The notes below the pieces were generated by a model. That model was not told where the DNA came from, searched no databases, and saw nothing but the letters and a program-made list of their open reading frames with translations. Positions 1 to 5,489 of a stretch of 5,489 bases of DNA are shown here, one piece after another. The translations under genes were made by a program, and so were the position numbers. Within the stretch, counting starts at the first letter, position 1; each line of letters begins with the position of its first letter. The DNA is from VFJL01 sp037147395 (GTDB taxonomy: Bacteria; Pseudomonadota; Gammaproteobacteria; Burkholderiales; Nitrosomonadaceae), in NCBI GenBank assembly GCA_037147395.1, contig JBAWVG010000076.1, positions 1 to 5,489 of the forward strand. The letters are read 5' to 3'.

Positions 1-1170
1 GACTTTGAGGATGGTAGGCAGTTTGCTGCTAACAGAGATTACACCCGGGCTGTGGCATCCTTTAAGAAGGCAGCGGAACAGGGGAATATGGATGCCCAAT
101 TCAACCTGGGCGTGATGTATGCACGTGGTCAAGGGGTTGCGCAGAATGAACAACAGGCGGTGGTATGGTACCGCCTAGCAGCAGACCAGGGGGACCTTCC
201 AGCTCAAGCGATTCTAGGATTCATGTATCTCAAGGGACGGGGCGTCCAGCAAGATGACAAGGAAGCCGCATCCTGGTACCTCAAGGCTGCTGAGAAAAAT
301 CATGCGGAGGCTCAATATAGCCTGGGGGTCTTATACGCTAAAGGAACCGGTGTATTACAGGATGACCGTCAGGCTGTATCTTGGTACCTCAAGGCAGCCG
401 AGCAGAGCCATCCAGGGGCTCAATTCAACTTAGGGTTTATGTACGCTAAAGGCCGAGGAATTGCTCAAGATGAAAAACAGGCCGCGATCTGGTATCGAAA
501 GGCTGCCGAGCAGGGGGATGTTCCGTCTCAGGCAATTCTAGGGTTCATGTACCTCAAGGGGCAAGGTGTCCCTCAAGATGATCGAGAAGCCGTGACATGG
601 TATCTCAAGGCCGCTGAAAGGGGTCACCCATGGGCACAATATAATCTAGGTGTGATGTATGCGAAGGGGAGGGAGGTCGAGCAAGACGAGCACCAGGCAG
701 TGATCTGGTACCGTAGGGCAGCAGATCAGGGATACGTAGACGCTCAGTACAATCTAGGCGTGATGTATGCAAGAGGCCGAGGGGTTGCACAGGATGAGCA
801 ACAGGCCCTGATCTGGTACCGTAAGGCAGCAGATCAAGGATATGCGGATGCTCAGTACAATCTGGGCGTGATGTATGCAAAAGGCCGCGGAGTTACACAG
901 GATGATCAGCAGGCCGTGACTTGGTACCGTAAGGCAGCAGATCAAGGGGATGCTGATGCACAGTATAATTTAGGTATTAGATATGCTGACGGCAAAGGAA
1001 TTAGCCAGGACTATGTCGAGGCGTATATGTGGTTCAGCCTCGCGACTGTTGGTGGCGAGGAGAGGGCTGTCAAGAATCGTTCTACCATCGAAGCAAAAAT
1101 GACACGTGAGCAGATTGCTGAAGCTCGACGACGAGCATCTGCATGGGTAAAATCAGAGCCAAAAAGTTAA
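1..1170 (+). CDS. Sel1-repeat (TPR-like) protein, 5'-truncated by the window edge
   Basis: The frame is open from base 1 and reads DFEDGRQFAANRDYTRAV before a GTG at 52. That GTG is probably an internal Val, and the true start lies outside the window. The visible part is 389 residues. From residue 30 there are nine contiguous 36-residue repeats with the Sel1 pattern AQxxLGxMYAxGxGVxQDxxxAxxWYxKAAxxG. A typical family tail follows: the last repeat ends in MWFSLA, then MTREQIAEARRRA near the C-terminus. Such repeats fold as paired helices and usually bind other proteins. Many family members are secreted or periplasmic, but the N-terminus is missing, so location cannot be judged. No enzymatic domain is visible. 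The specific role is unknown. It ends 7 bases before the exonuclease III gene and may share its transcript. Confidence 0.9.
   Translation, partial: DFEDGRQFAANRDYTRAVASFKKAAEQGNMDAQFNLGVMYARGQGVAQNEQQAVVWYRLAADQGDLPAQAILGFMYLKGRGVQQDDKEAASWYLKAAEKNHAEAQYSLGVLYAKGTGVLQDDRQAVSWYLKAAEQSHPGAQFNLGFMYAKGRGIAQDEKQAAIWYRKAAEQGDVPSQAILGFMYLKGQGVPQDDREAVTWYLKAAERGHPWAQYNLGVMYAKGREVEQDEHQAVIWYRRAADQGYVDAQYNLGVMYARGRGVAQDEQQALIWYRKAADQGYADAQYNLGVMYAKGRGVTQDDQQAVTWYRKAADQGDADAQYNLGIRYADGKGISQDYVEAYMWFSLATVGGEERAVKNRSTIEAKMTREQIAEARRRASAWVKSEPKS
88..1059 (+). repeat. Nine tandem 108-bp Sel1-repeat units
   Basis: Units begin at 88, 196, 304, 412, 520, 628, 736, 844 and 952, each 36 codons with no insertions between them. 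Units 2 and 5 share the unusual AILGFMYLKG and WYLKAAE blocks, and units 1 and 4 share AQFNLG. This suggests that a three-unit, 324-bp block was duplicated. Units 7 and 8 are the most alike at the DNA level, which suggests a later single-unit duplication. This is a coding repeat, not an intergenic one. Confidence 0.85.
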
Positions 1171-1177
1171 TATTGAT

Positions 1178-1945
1178 ATGAAGATTGTCACCTGGAATGT
1201 CAATTCCATTAAAGTCCGACTTCCACAAGTTATCGATTGGCTAGTGATCAATCAACCTGATGTGTTGTGCCTACAGGAAACTAAACTGCAAGACGAGAAC
1301 TTTCCACTAGCCGAGATCACTGCAGCAGGATATCAGGCAAGCTATGCTGGACAGAAAGCCTATAACGGCGTCGCATTGATTAGCAAACACTCCTGCAGTG
1401 AAGTCATCAGCTCTATACCCGCCTTAGAGGACCCTCAGAAACGCGTTCTGGCAGCAACTTATGGCGACATAAGAGTAATTTGTATCTATGTCCCGAATGG
1501 TGAAAGTATCGAGTCGGAAAAGTATCAATACAAGCTCAAATGGTTGACCGCTCTGAATCTATGGTTGCGAGATGAGCTACATAAATATCCCAAACTAGTA
1601 CTGCTAGGTGATTTTAATATTGCGCCCGAAGAGTGTGATGTACATGACCCTGAGCTATGGCGGGGGAAGGTTCTTTTCAGCCAGCCAGAGAAAGATGCGT
1701 TCCAAGAACTGATCAATCTCGGTCTCGTGGATAGCTTCCGATTATTCAATCAGCCAAACAAATTATATACTTGGTGGGACTACCGGATGATGGCCTTTCG
1801 ACGCAATTTAGGTATGCGGATAGACCACATTCTGCTGAGTAATGACCTTGCTAAGGTTTGTACCTCATGTGTCATCGACAAAGAAGCTCGAAAATTCGAA
1901 CGGCCATCAGATCACGCTCCAGTGATTGTGGAACTGGCAATATAG
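1178..1945 (+). CDS. xth: Exodeoxyribonuclease III (AP endonuclease, ExoIII/XthA family)
   Basis: A complete 255-residue protein, close to the usual family length of about 250-270. It belongs to the Mg2+-dependent endonuclease/exonuclease/phosphatase fold. Family members cut DNA 5' to abasic sites and remove 3' blocking groups or nucleotides during base-excision repair in the cytoplasm. All the active-site blocks are visible: TWNVNS (Asn7), LQETK (metal-binding Glu34), YVPNG (Tyr104), GDFNIAP (Asp145, Asn147), TWWDYR (198-203), RIDHILLS (Asp216) and SDHAPV (Asp245, His246). The ATG at 1178 gives the standard MKIVTWN start. No good Shine-Dalgarno precedes it, and the Sel1 gene stops only 7 bases upstream, so translation may be coupled. 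The sequence does not show whether exonuclease or AP-endonuclease activity dominates. Confidence 0.95.
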   Translation: MKIVTWNVNSIKVRLPQVIDWLVINQPDVLCLQETKLQDENFPLAEITAAGYQASYAGQKAYNGVALISKHSCSEVISSIPALEDPQKRVLAATYGDIRVICIYVPNGESIESEKYQYKLKWLTALNLWLRDELHKYPKLVLLGDFNIAPEECDVHDPELWRGKVLFSQPEKDAFQELINLGLVDSFRLFNQPNKLYTWWDYRMMAFRRNLGMRIDHILLSNDLAKVCTSCVIDKEARKFERPSDHAPVIVELAI

Positions 1946-1974
1946 CACTTCATAAGGAAGTCCTGGGCGTAATA

Positions 1975-2015
1975 TGGGGAGACAAATAAGACTGAAATTC
2001 TCCACGCTTTATTTT
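1975..2015 (+). terminator. Weak candidate rho-independent terminator after xth
   Basis: The arms TGGGGAGA (1975-1982) and TCTCCACG (1999-2006) can pair with one G/A mismatch and one U-G wobble around a 16-base loop. CTTTATTTT follows at 2007-2015. The hairpin starts about 30 bases after the xth stop, in the convergent gap. The loop is long and the T-run is broken, so this is tentative. The - strand direction has no T-run, so no clear terminator was seen for mltG. Confidence 0.3.
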
Positions 2016-2061
2016 AGGGCAGCCTTCCAAACCCTTCTGCAGATGCAATAGAGAGGTCTCA

Positions 2062-3048
2062 TCATTTCTGATACTTTGAAACTGCACGATTGTGATCTGT
2101 CAGACTACTCGAAAAGTGTGACTCCCCATTGCCCTTTGCAACGAAGTACAGAGCACTAGTCTTGGCCGGATTCAGCGCTGCCTGAATTGAGGCCATCCCC
2201 GGCAGAGCGATCGGTGTTGGAGGCAAGCCGCTCCGAGTGTAGGTGTTATATTCCTGATCCGTTAGCAGATCCTTCTTACGTAAGTTACCGTCAAATTTAT
2301 CCCCCAATCCATAAATAACAGTAGGATCCGTTTGAAGACGCATACCTATCCGTAGGCGGTTAATGAATACGCCGGCGACATTGGTCCGATCACTCTCCCT
2401 TCCAGTTTCTTTTTCAACGATAGATGCCAAAATCAAGGCTTGATAGGTATCCGTCAATGGGAGATTCTTCGCCCGGCCAGACCAAGCAATATTGAGATTA
2501 TTCTGCATTGCATGGTAAGCACGCTTCAGTATCGCAACGTCGCTATTGCCCCGGACGAAATAATAGGTGTCGGGAGAGAACAATCCCTCCGCCATTGTTT
2601 CACTGGCACCGATTAACTGCATGACCTCCAAATCAGTCAAGCCGGCGGTGTCATGTCGAAGCGCGGGATGTTCGTTCAAGGTTTTTCTGAGCTGAGAGAA
2701 GGTCCACCCCTCTATGAATCTAACCTCGCTCTGATTAACGTCACCATTAGTGACTCGTCTTAGTAGTTGCCATGGCGAAATGCTCTCAGTGAGCTCGTAG
2801 TCTCCCGCTTTGAGTAACGAGGAGTAGCCCATTAACCGTGACAATAATATGAATGACCAGGTATCGTGTAAAGCACCTGCGCCGGCCAGCTGCTTAGCAA
2901 CAGCTCTAAGACTACTACCTGGCTTGATGGAGAGTTCGTAGGGAGTTACAGGAAGTTGGACAGGATCTTGAATATGATATGCAAACCACCCAGCAAATAA
3001 GGAAGCAGCAATCAAGACTAAGAGAATTATGCGTTTTAGTATATGCAT
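2062..3048 (-). CDS. mltG: Endolytic murein transglycosylase MltG (YceG-like)
   Basis: A complete 328-residue protein. A short basic start (MHILKR) leads into one hydrophobic helix at about residues 7-24, a signal anchor that places the catalytic part in the periplasm. The YceG domain follows: EGLFSPDTYYF (154-164), LASIVEKET (208-215) with the presumed catalytic glutamate at 212, LQTDPTVIYG (238-247), GLPPTPIALPG (274-284) and HFSSSLTDHN (311-320). The family cleaves nascent glycan strands inside the chain, leaving 1,6-anhydro ends, and is thought to set strand length as a terminase. The ATG at 3048-3046 lies 35 bases after the fabF stop, consistent with one transcript, though the ribosome site is weak. 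The frequent downstream partner tmk is absent; the next gene is convergent xth. No pabC lies between fabF and mltG. Confidence 0.95.
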   Translation of the reverse strand: MHILKRIILLVLIAASLFAGWFAYHIQDPVQLPVTPYELSIKPGSSLRAVAKQLAGAGALHDTWSFILLSRLMGYSSLLKAGDYELTESISPWQLLRRVTNGDVNQSEVRFIEGWTFSQLRKTLNEHPALRHDTAGLTDLEVMQLIGASETMAEGLFSPDTYYFVRGNSDVAILKRAYHAMQNNLNIAWSGRAKNLPLTDTYQALILASIVEKETGRESDRTNVAGVFINRLRIGMRLQTDPTVIYGLGDKFDGNLRKKDLLTDQEYNTYTRSGLPPTPIALPGMASIQAALNPAKTSALYFVAKGNGESHFSSSLTDHNRAVSKYQK

Positions 3049-3083
3049 TTCTTGCAGATACTCACTGCACTACGACAGCCTGA

Positions 3084-4331
3084 TCAGACCTTACGGAAGA
3101 CCAGCGTGCCGTTTGTGCCCCCAAATCCAAATGAATTTGACATCGCCGCATTGATCTTCATATCCCTTGCGGTATTGGGAACATAATCCAAATCACACTG
3201 CGGATCTTGGTTAAAAATATTAATGGTCGGAGGTGCGACCTGATGATATACCGCCAGCGCGGAGAAGATTGCCTCCACCCCGCCCGCTGCACCAAGCAAA
3301 TGGCCAGTCATGGACTTGGTAGAGTTAACCACAAGATCTTTTGCATGTTCACCAAAACAGCGTTTTATCGCCATCGTTTCAGCCAGATCGCCCAAGGGTG
3401 TTGAAGTACCATGAGCATTGATGTAGTCCATCTCATCACTACCCATACCCGCGTTCTTAAGAGCGATCTTCATGCAGCGAGCAGCACCTTCACCATCTTC
3501 AGAGGGTGCGGTCATATGGTGAGCATCTGCACTCATGCCAAAACCCGCCAGTTCAGCATAGATCTTTGCACCCCGACGCTTGGCATGCTCCATCTCTTCC
3601 AATACCACAATACCCGCCCCTTCACCCAGCACAAAACCATCCCTATCTCTGTCCCACGGACGACTTGCGGTGACAGGGTCGTCATTGCGAGTTGAGAGCG
3701 CACGCGCTGAAGCAAAACCTCCGATGGTGAGTGGGGTTACACACGATTCCGTTCCACCTGCAACCATCATATCCGCATCCCCGTACTCGATCATACGTGC
3801 GGAATCTCCAATACAATGAGTCGCGGTAGTACAGGCAGTAACGATGGCCAGATTTGGTCCCTTGAAGCCAAACATGATCGACAGATTACCCGCCACCATA
3901 TTGATGATGACGCTAGGAACAAAGAATGGGGAGATTTTACGAGGACCGCCAGCAAGATAAACATCATGGGTTCCTTCGATCATTGGCAGACCACCAATAC
4001 CAGAACCGATATTTACGCCGATACGTTCTGCATCAAGATCCCCACTAGCAATATCGTCAATACCAGCGTCTTTTATCGCTTGGATGGCTGCTGCCATACC
4101 GTAATGGATAAAGGTATCCATACGACGAGCTTCTTTGGTGGGGATGTATTGCGTGATGTCGAAACCCTTTACCTCACCCGCTATTTGTGAGGAAAAGGAT
4201 GTTGCATCGAACCGACTGATTCGGTCGATACCAGACTTTCCTGCGAGGATGCTCGCCCATGCATCTGGAATAGTGTTGCCAACAGGCGAAACAATACCCA
4301 GCCCTGTAATGACTACTCTACGCTTGGACAA
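3084..4331 (-). CDS. fabF: 3-oxoacyl-[ACP] synthase II (KAS II), TTG start
   Basis: A complete 415-residue condensing enzyme of type II fatty-acid synthesis. It condenses malonyl-ACP with acyl-ACP to give 3-ketoacyl-ACP and CO2, in the cytosol. The Cys-His-His triad is intact: Cys167 in VTACTTATH, His307 in NAHGTST and His344 in STKSMTGHLLGAAGG. The glycine-rich tail NSFGFGGTN (399-407) is present. The start is TTG at 4331-4329, giving MSKRRVVITGLGIVSPVG. No in-frame ATG or GTG lies between the upstream in-frame stop and this TTG, and the next in-frame ATG is Met71, which would delete part of the fold. No strong Shine-Dalgarno precedes it. The acpP stop is 34 bases upstream, so the pair is probably co-transcribed. 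The strict KAS II C-A-C-T-T motif makes FabF much more likely than FabB. Confidence 0.96.
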   Translation of the reverse strand: MSKRRVVITGLGIVSPVGNTIPDAWASILAGKSGIDRISRFDATSFSSQIAGEVKGFDITQYIPTKEARRMDTFIHYGMAAAIQAIKDAGIDDIASGDLDAERIGVNIGSGIGGLPMIEGTHDVYLAGGPRKISPFFVPSVIINMVAGNLSIMFGFKGPNLAIVTACTTATHCIGDSARMIEYGDADMMVAGGTESCVTPLTIGGFASARALSTRNDDPVTASRPWDRDRDGFVLGEGAGIVVLEEMEHAKRRGAKIYAELAGFGMSADAHHMTAPSEDGEGAARCMKIALKNAGMGSDEMDYINAHGTSTPLGDLAETMAIKRCFGEHAKDLVVNSTKSMTGHLLGAAGGVEAIFSALAVYHQVAPPTINIFNQDPQCDLDYVPNTARDMKINAAMSNSFGFGGTNGTLVFRKV

Positions 4332-4365
4332 GATAGTCTTGACATGGGTCGTCGTTAAAACTGAA

Positions 4366-4602
4366 TTAACTCTTTTGGGAGTTTATGTAATCAATCGCCT
4401 GCTGAACGGTATTGATTTTCTCCGCCTGCTCGTCTGGGATTTCACACTCAAATTCCTCTTCCAAAGCCATGACTAGTTCAACGGTATCAAGTGAGTCTGC
4501 ACCCAAGTCATCTACGAAAGATGATTCGTTGTTAACTTCAGCCTCATTCACACCTAGTTGCTCGGCTACGATCTTTTTTATGCGCTGTTCCACATTTTCC
4601 AT
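4366..4602 (-). CDS. acpP: Acyl carrier protein AcpP
   Basis: A complete, strongly acidic protein of 78 residues, the typical size. Ser37 in the invariant GADSLDTVELVMALEEEF segment (34-51) is the site that receives 4'-phosphopantetheine. Helix II after that serine is the docking surface for FabG, FabF and other partners. The holo-protein carries growing acyl chains as thioesters through fatty-acid synthesis in the cytosol and also serves lipid A and phospholipid synthesis. The ATG at 4602-4600 is fixed by a strong ribosome site and by the standard MENVEQRIKKIVAEQL start. It lies between fabG and fabF, the common proteobacterial order. A probable promoter directly upstream would allow the high expression usual for this gene. 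Confidence 0.98.
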   Translation of the reverse strand: MENVEQRIKKIVAEQLGVNEAEVNNESSFVDDLGADSLDTVELVMALEEEFECEIPDEQAEKINTVQQAIDYINSQKS

Positions 4603-4608
4603 CAGATA

Positions 4609-4614
4609 CCCCTT
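4609..4614 (-). promoter_or_regulatory. Strong ribosome binding site of acpP
   Basis: AAGGGG on the - strand ends 6 bases before the acpP ATG. It is the best Shine-Dalgarno match among the starts visible here, in contrast to the weak sites before xth, fabF and mltG. It fits high translation of acpP. Confidence 0.75.
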
Positions 4615-4639
4615 TTCTTAGATAAGAAAAAACTACACC

Positions 4640-4666
4640 ATTTTAGCAAATTTTCGGTATTTGCAA
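4640..4666 (-). promoter_or_regulatory. Probable sigma-70-type promoter of acpP
   Basis: On the - strand, TTGCAA (4666-4661) is a 4/6 match to the -35 consensus. It is followed after 15 bases by TAAAAT (4645-4640), a 5/6 match to -10. TGC directly before the -10 gives an extended -10, which can compensate for the short spacer. Transcription would start near 4633, leaving a leader of about 30 bases that contains the ribosome site. Flanking DNA is AT-rich. A dedicated acpP promoter within a fab cluster is common. It would drive acpP-fabF and possibly mltG. Confidence 0.55.
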
Positions 4667-4686
4667 TACCAGAATACCATCCACTC

Positions 4687-4706
4687 GTGATTTAAATACT
4701 AATCAC
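4687..4706. promoter_or_regulatory. Perfect 6-bp dyad upstream of the acpP promoter (candidate operator)
   Basis: GTGATT (4687-4692) and AATCAC (4701-4706) form a perfect inverted repeat around 8 AT-rich bases. Its centre is about 64 bases upstream of the predicted acpP start site, a position typical for an activator. The GTGA/TCAC spacing is 12, not 6, so it is not a CRP/FNR-type site. No regulator can be named. Confidence 0.3.
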
Positions 4707-4715
4707 AGAGACTTA

Positions 4716-4777
4716 CCAATCTCAGAAAATCCAATCCAAACGTACAAATCAACCGTTACTCTGGACTTTATCCAATC
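4716..4777 (-). repeat. Three direct copies of GATTGG in the fabG-acpP gap
   Basis: The - strand hexamer GATTGG occurs at 4777-4772, 4736-4731 and 4721-4716. The first two extend to GATTGGAT. All lie upstream of the candidate dyad and the acpP promoter. They could be binding sites for a regulator, but the motif is short and the spacing (41 and 15 bases) is irregular, so chance is possible. Confidence 0.25.
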
Positions 4778-4835
4778 TGAATGCAGTGAGTAGCGGCCAT
4801 ATCTTACGGGTTATTTCTATGCTAAAAATCTCGAC

Positions 4836-5489
4836 CTAATCCATGTGCATGCCACCATTCACATGAAGTGTCGTACCGGTAATGTATCCTGCGGCCGATG
4901 AAGCAAGAAATGCAACAGCCGATGCCACTTCCTCGGGCCGCCCTAACCTACCCAGAGGTACATGCTGAATTAAGTCCTGCTGCTGCTTATCAGTTAACGT
5001 GCGGGTCATATCGGTCTCTATGAACCCGGGGGCAATACAGTTCACCGTGATATTCCGGCTACCCACTTCACGTGCCAGTGACTTACTGAAACCAAACATT
5101 CCGGCCTTCGCAGCCGCATAATTGGCTTGCCCCGGGTTACCGATAGCGCCCACTACTGATGAAATATTAATGATACGACCAAAACGTGCCTTCATCATGG
5201 CCCGCAGTACCCCACGGCTCAAACGAAATACCGACTTAAGGTCGGTCTCCATGATGTCATCCCAATCCTCGTCTTTCATCCGGACCAGTAGGCTATCGCG
5301 CGTAATCCCTGCATTATTTACCAGTATCGTGATCTCACCGAACTTTAAGGGTACTGCTGCAAGCAGACTTTCAATCTGCGTGGCTTTCGTTACATCCAGC
5401 AGCATTCCCACTCCCTTGATGCCAGCCTGATTCAGGTAATGACTGATTCTCTCTGCACCACCCTCAGTGGTAGCAGTACCAACGACAGA
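4836..5489 (-). CDS. fabG: 3-oxoacyl-[ACP] reductase, 5'-truncated by the window edge
   Basis: A short-chain dehydrogenase that reduces 3-ketoacyl-ACP to 3-hydroxyacyl-ACP with NADPH, in the cytosol. The frame stays open to base 5489 and reads SVVGTATTEGGAERISHYL, which aligns with about residue 31 of typical FabG. The GTG at 5411 is therefore an internal Val, not a start, and about 30 residues with the TGxxxGIG nucleotide loop lie outside. The 217 visible residues contain NNAG (58-61), ISSVVG with catalytic Ser111, Tyr124 and Lys128 in YAAAK, APGFIETDMTR and the usual C-terminus HVNGGM. The tetrad Asn position in ETxLKSVF is Asp (residue 83 of the visible part). The stop is 233 bases upstream of acpP, with no clear terminator between, so some read-through is possible. 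Confidence 0.95.
   Translation of the reverse strand, partial: SVVGTATTEGGAERISHYLNQAGIKGVGMLLDVTKATQIESLLAAVPLKFGEITILVNNAGITRDSLLVRMKDEDWDDIMETDLKSVFRLSRGVLRAMMKARFGRIINISSVVGAIGNPGQANYAAAKAGMFGFSKSLAREVGSRNITVNCIAPGFIETDMTRTLTDKQQQDLIQHVPLGRLGRPEEVASAVAFLASSAAGYITGTTLHVNGGMHMD

Noticed and set aside
605..945. Two - strand ORFs of 91 and 63 codons inside the Sel1 gene
   Set aside because: They mirror the 108-bp repeats on the opposite strand, show no recognisable domain, and overlap a convincing + strand coding array.
88..1059. Periodic repeats as a possible CRISPR or satellite array
   Set aside because: The period is 108 bp, in frame, with family-typical protein conservation and no short-repeat/spacer pattern.
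52..1170. Sel1 gene starting at the GTG at 52
   Set aside because: The frame is open to base 1 and the 17 preceding codons read as a normal lead-in to a first Sel1 helix.
2019..2040. GCAG...CTGC pairing as a terminator for mltG
   Set aside because: Only 4 base pairs with a long loop and no T-run on the - strand.
3207..4190. Several + strand ORFs of up to 124 codons across fabF
   Set aside because: They are antisense to a full-length, motif-complete fabF and have no family features or ribosome sites.
4135..4621. + strand ORFs of 113 and 69 codons over acpP and the fabF start
   Set aside because: They are antisense to acpP and fabF; their low-complexity Ser-rich translation is a by-product of acidic codons on the real strand.
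4768..4800. 10-codon - strand ORF (ATG to TAA) in the fabG-acpP gap
   Set aside because: Too short, no ribosome site, and no reason beyond chance to call it a gene.
4836..5411. fabG starting at the GTG at 5411
   Set aside because: The frame continues upstream to base 5489 with FabG-like sequence (VVGTATTEGGAE), so the start lies beyond the window.
5122..5430. + strand ORF of 102 codons over fabG
   Set aside because: It is antisense to fabG, whose frame is continuous with conserved motifs to the window edge.

Overview
The window looks like ordinary chromosomal DNA from a Gram-negative proteobacterium. A betaproteobacterium of the Nitrosomonas/Nitrosospira type is my best guess. This rests on remembered protein similarity (AcpP, FabG, FabF) and on the gene order fabG-acpP-fabF-mltG, not on a search. 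Base composition looks near-even to slightly AT-rich, with no abrupt shift by eye. There are no rRNA or tRNA genes, insertion sequences, CRISPR arrays or phage genes.

Layout: the left third is on the + strand. It holds the 3' part of a Sel1-repeat protein gene (1-1170, open at the left edge), followed 7 bases later by a complete exodeoxyribonuclease III gene (1178-1945). A convergent junction of 116 bases (1946-2061) holds at most a weak terminator-like hairpin for the + strand genes. The rest is on the - strand. Read in the direction of transcription it is fabG (5' part beyond the right edge, 5489-4836), a 233-base regulatory gap with a probable acpP promoter, acpP (4602-4366), fabF (4331-3084) and mltG (3048-2062).

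How the genes work together: FabG, AcpP and FabF are the reductase, carrier and condensing enzyme of type II fatty-acid elongation. FabF joins malonyl-ACP to an acyl chain and FabG reduces the resulting 3-ketoacyl-ACP, with AcpP carrying the intermediates. MltG cuts nascent peptidoglycan at the inner membrane, so the cluster joins lipid and cell-wall growth. The Sel1 protein and the AP endonuclease are a separate convergent unit with no evident link to the envelope genes.

I found no undescribed system. The points worth a second look are small: a TTG start for fabF beside an out-of-frame ATG and an imperfect short duplication; Asp in place of the usual catalytic-tetrad Asn in FabG; a dyad and a repeated hexamer upstream of the acpP promoter; and a nested, duplicated repeat architecture in the Sel1 gene.
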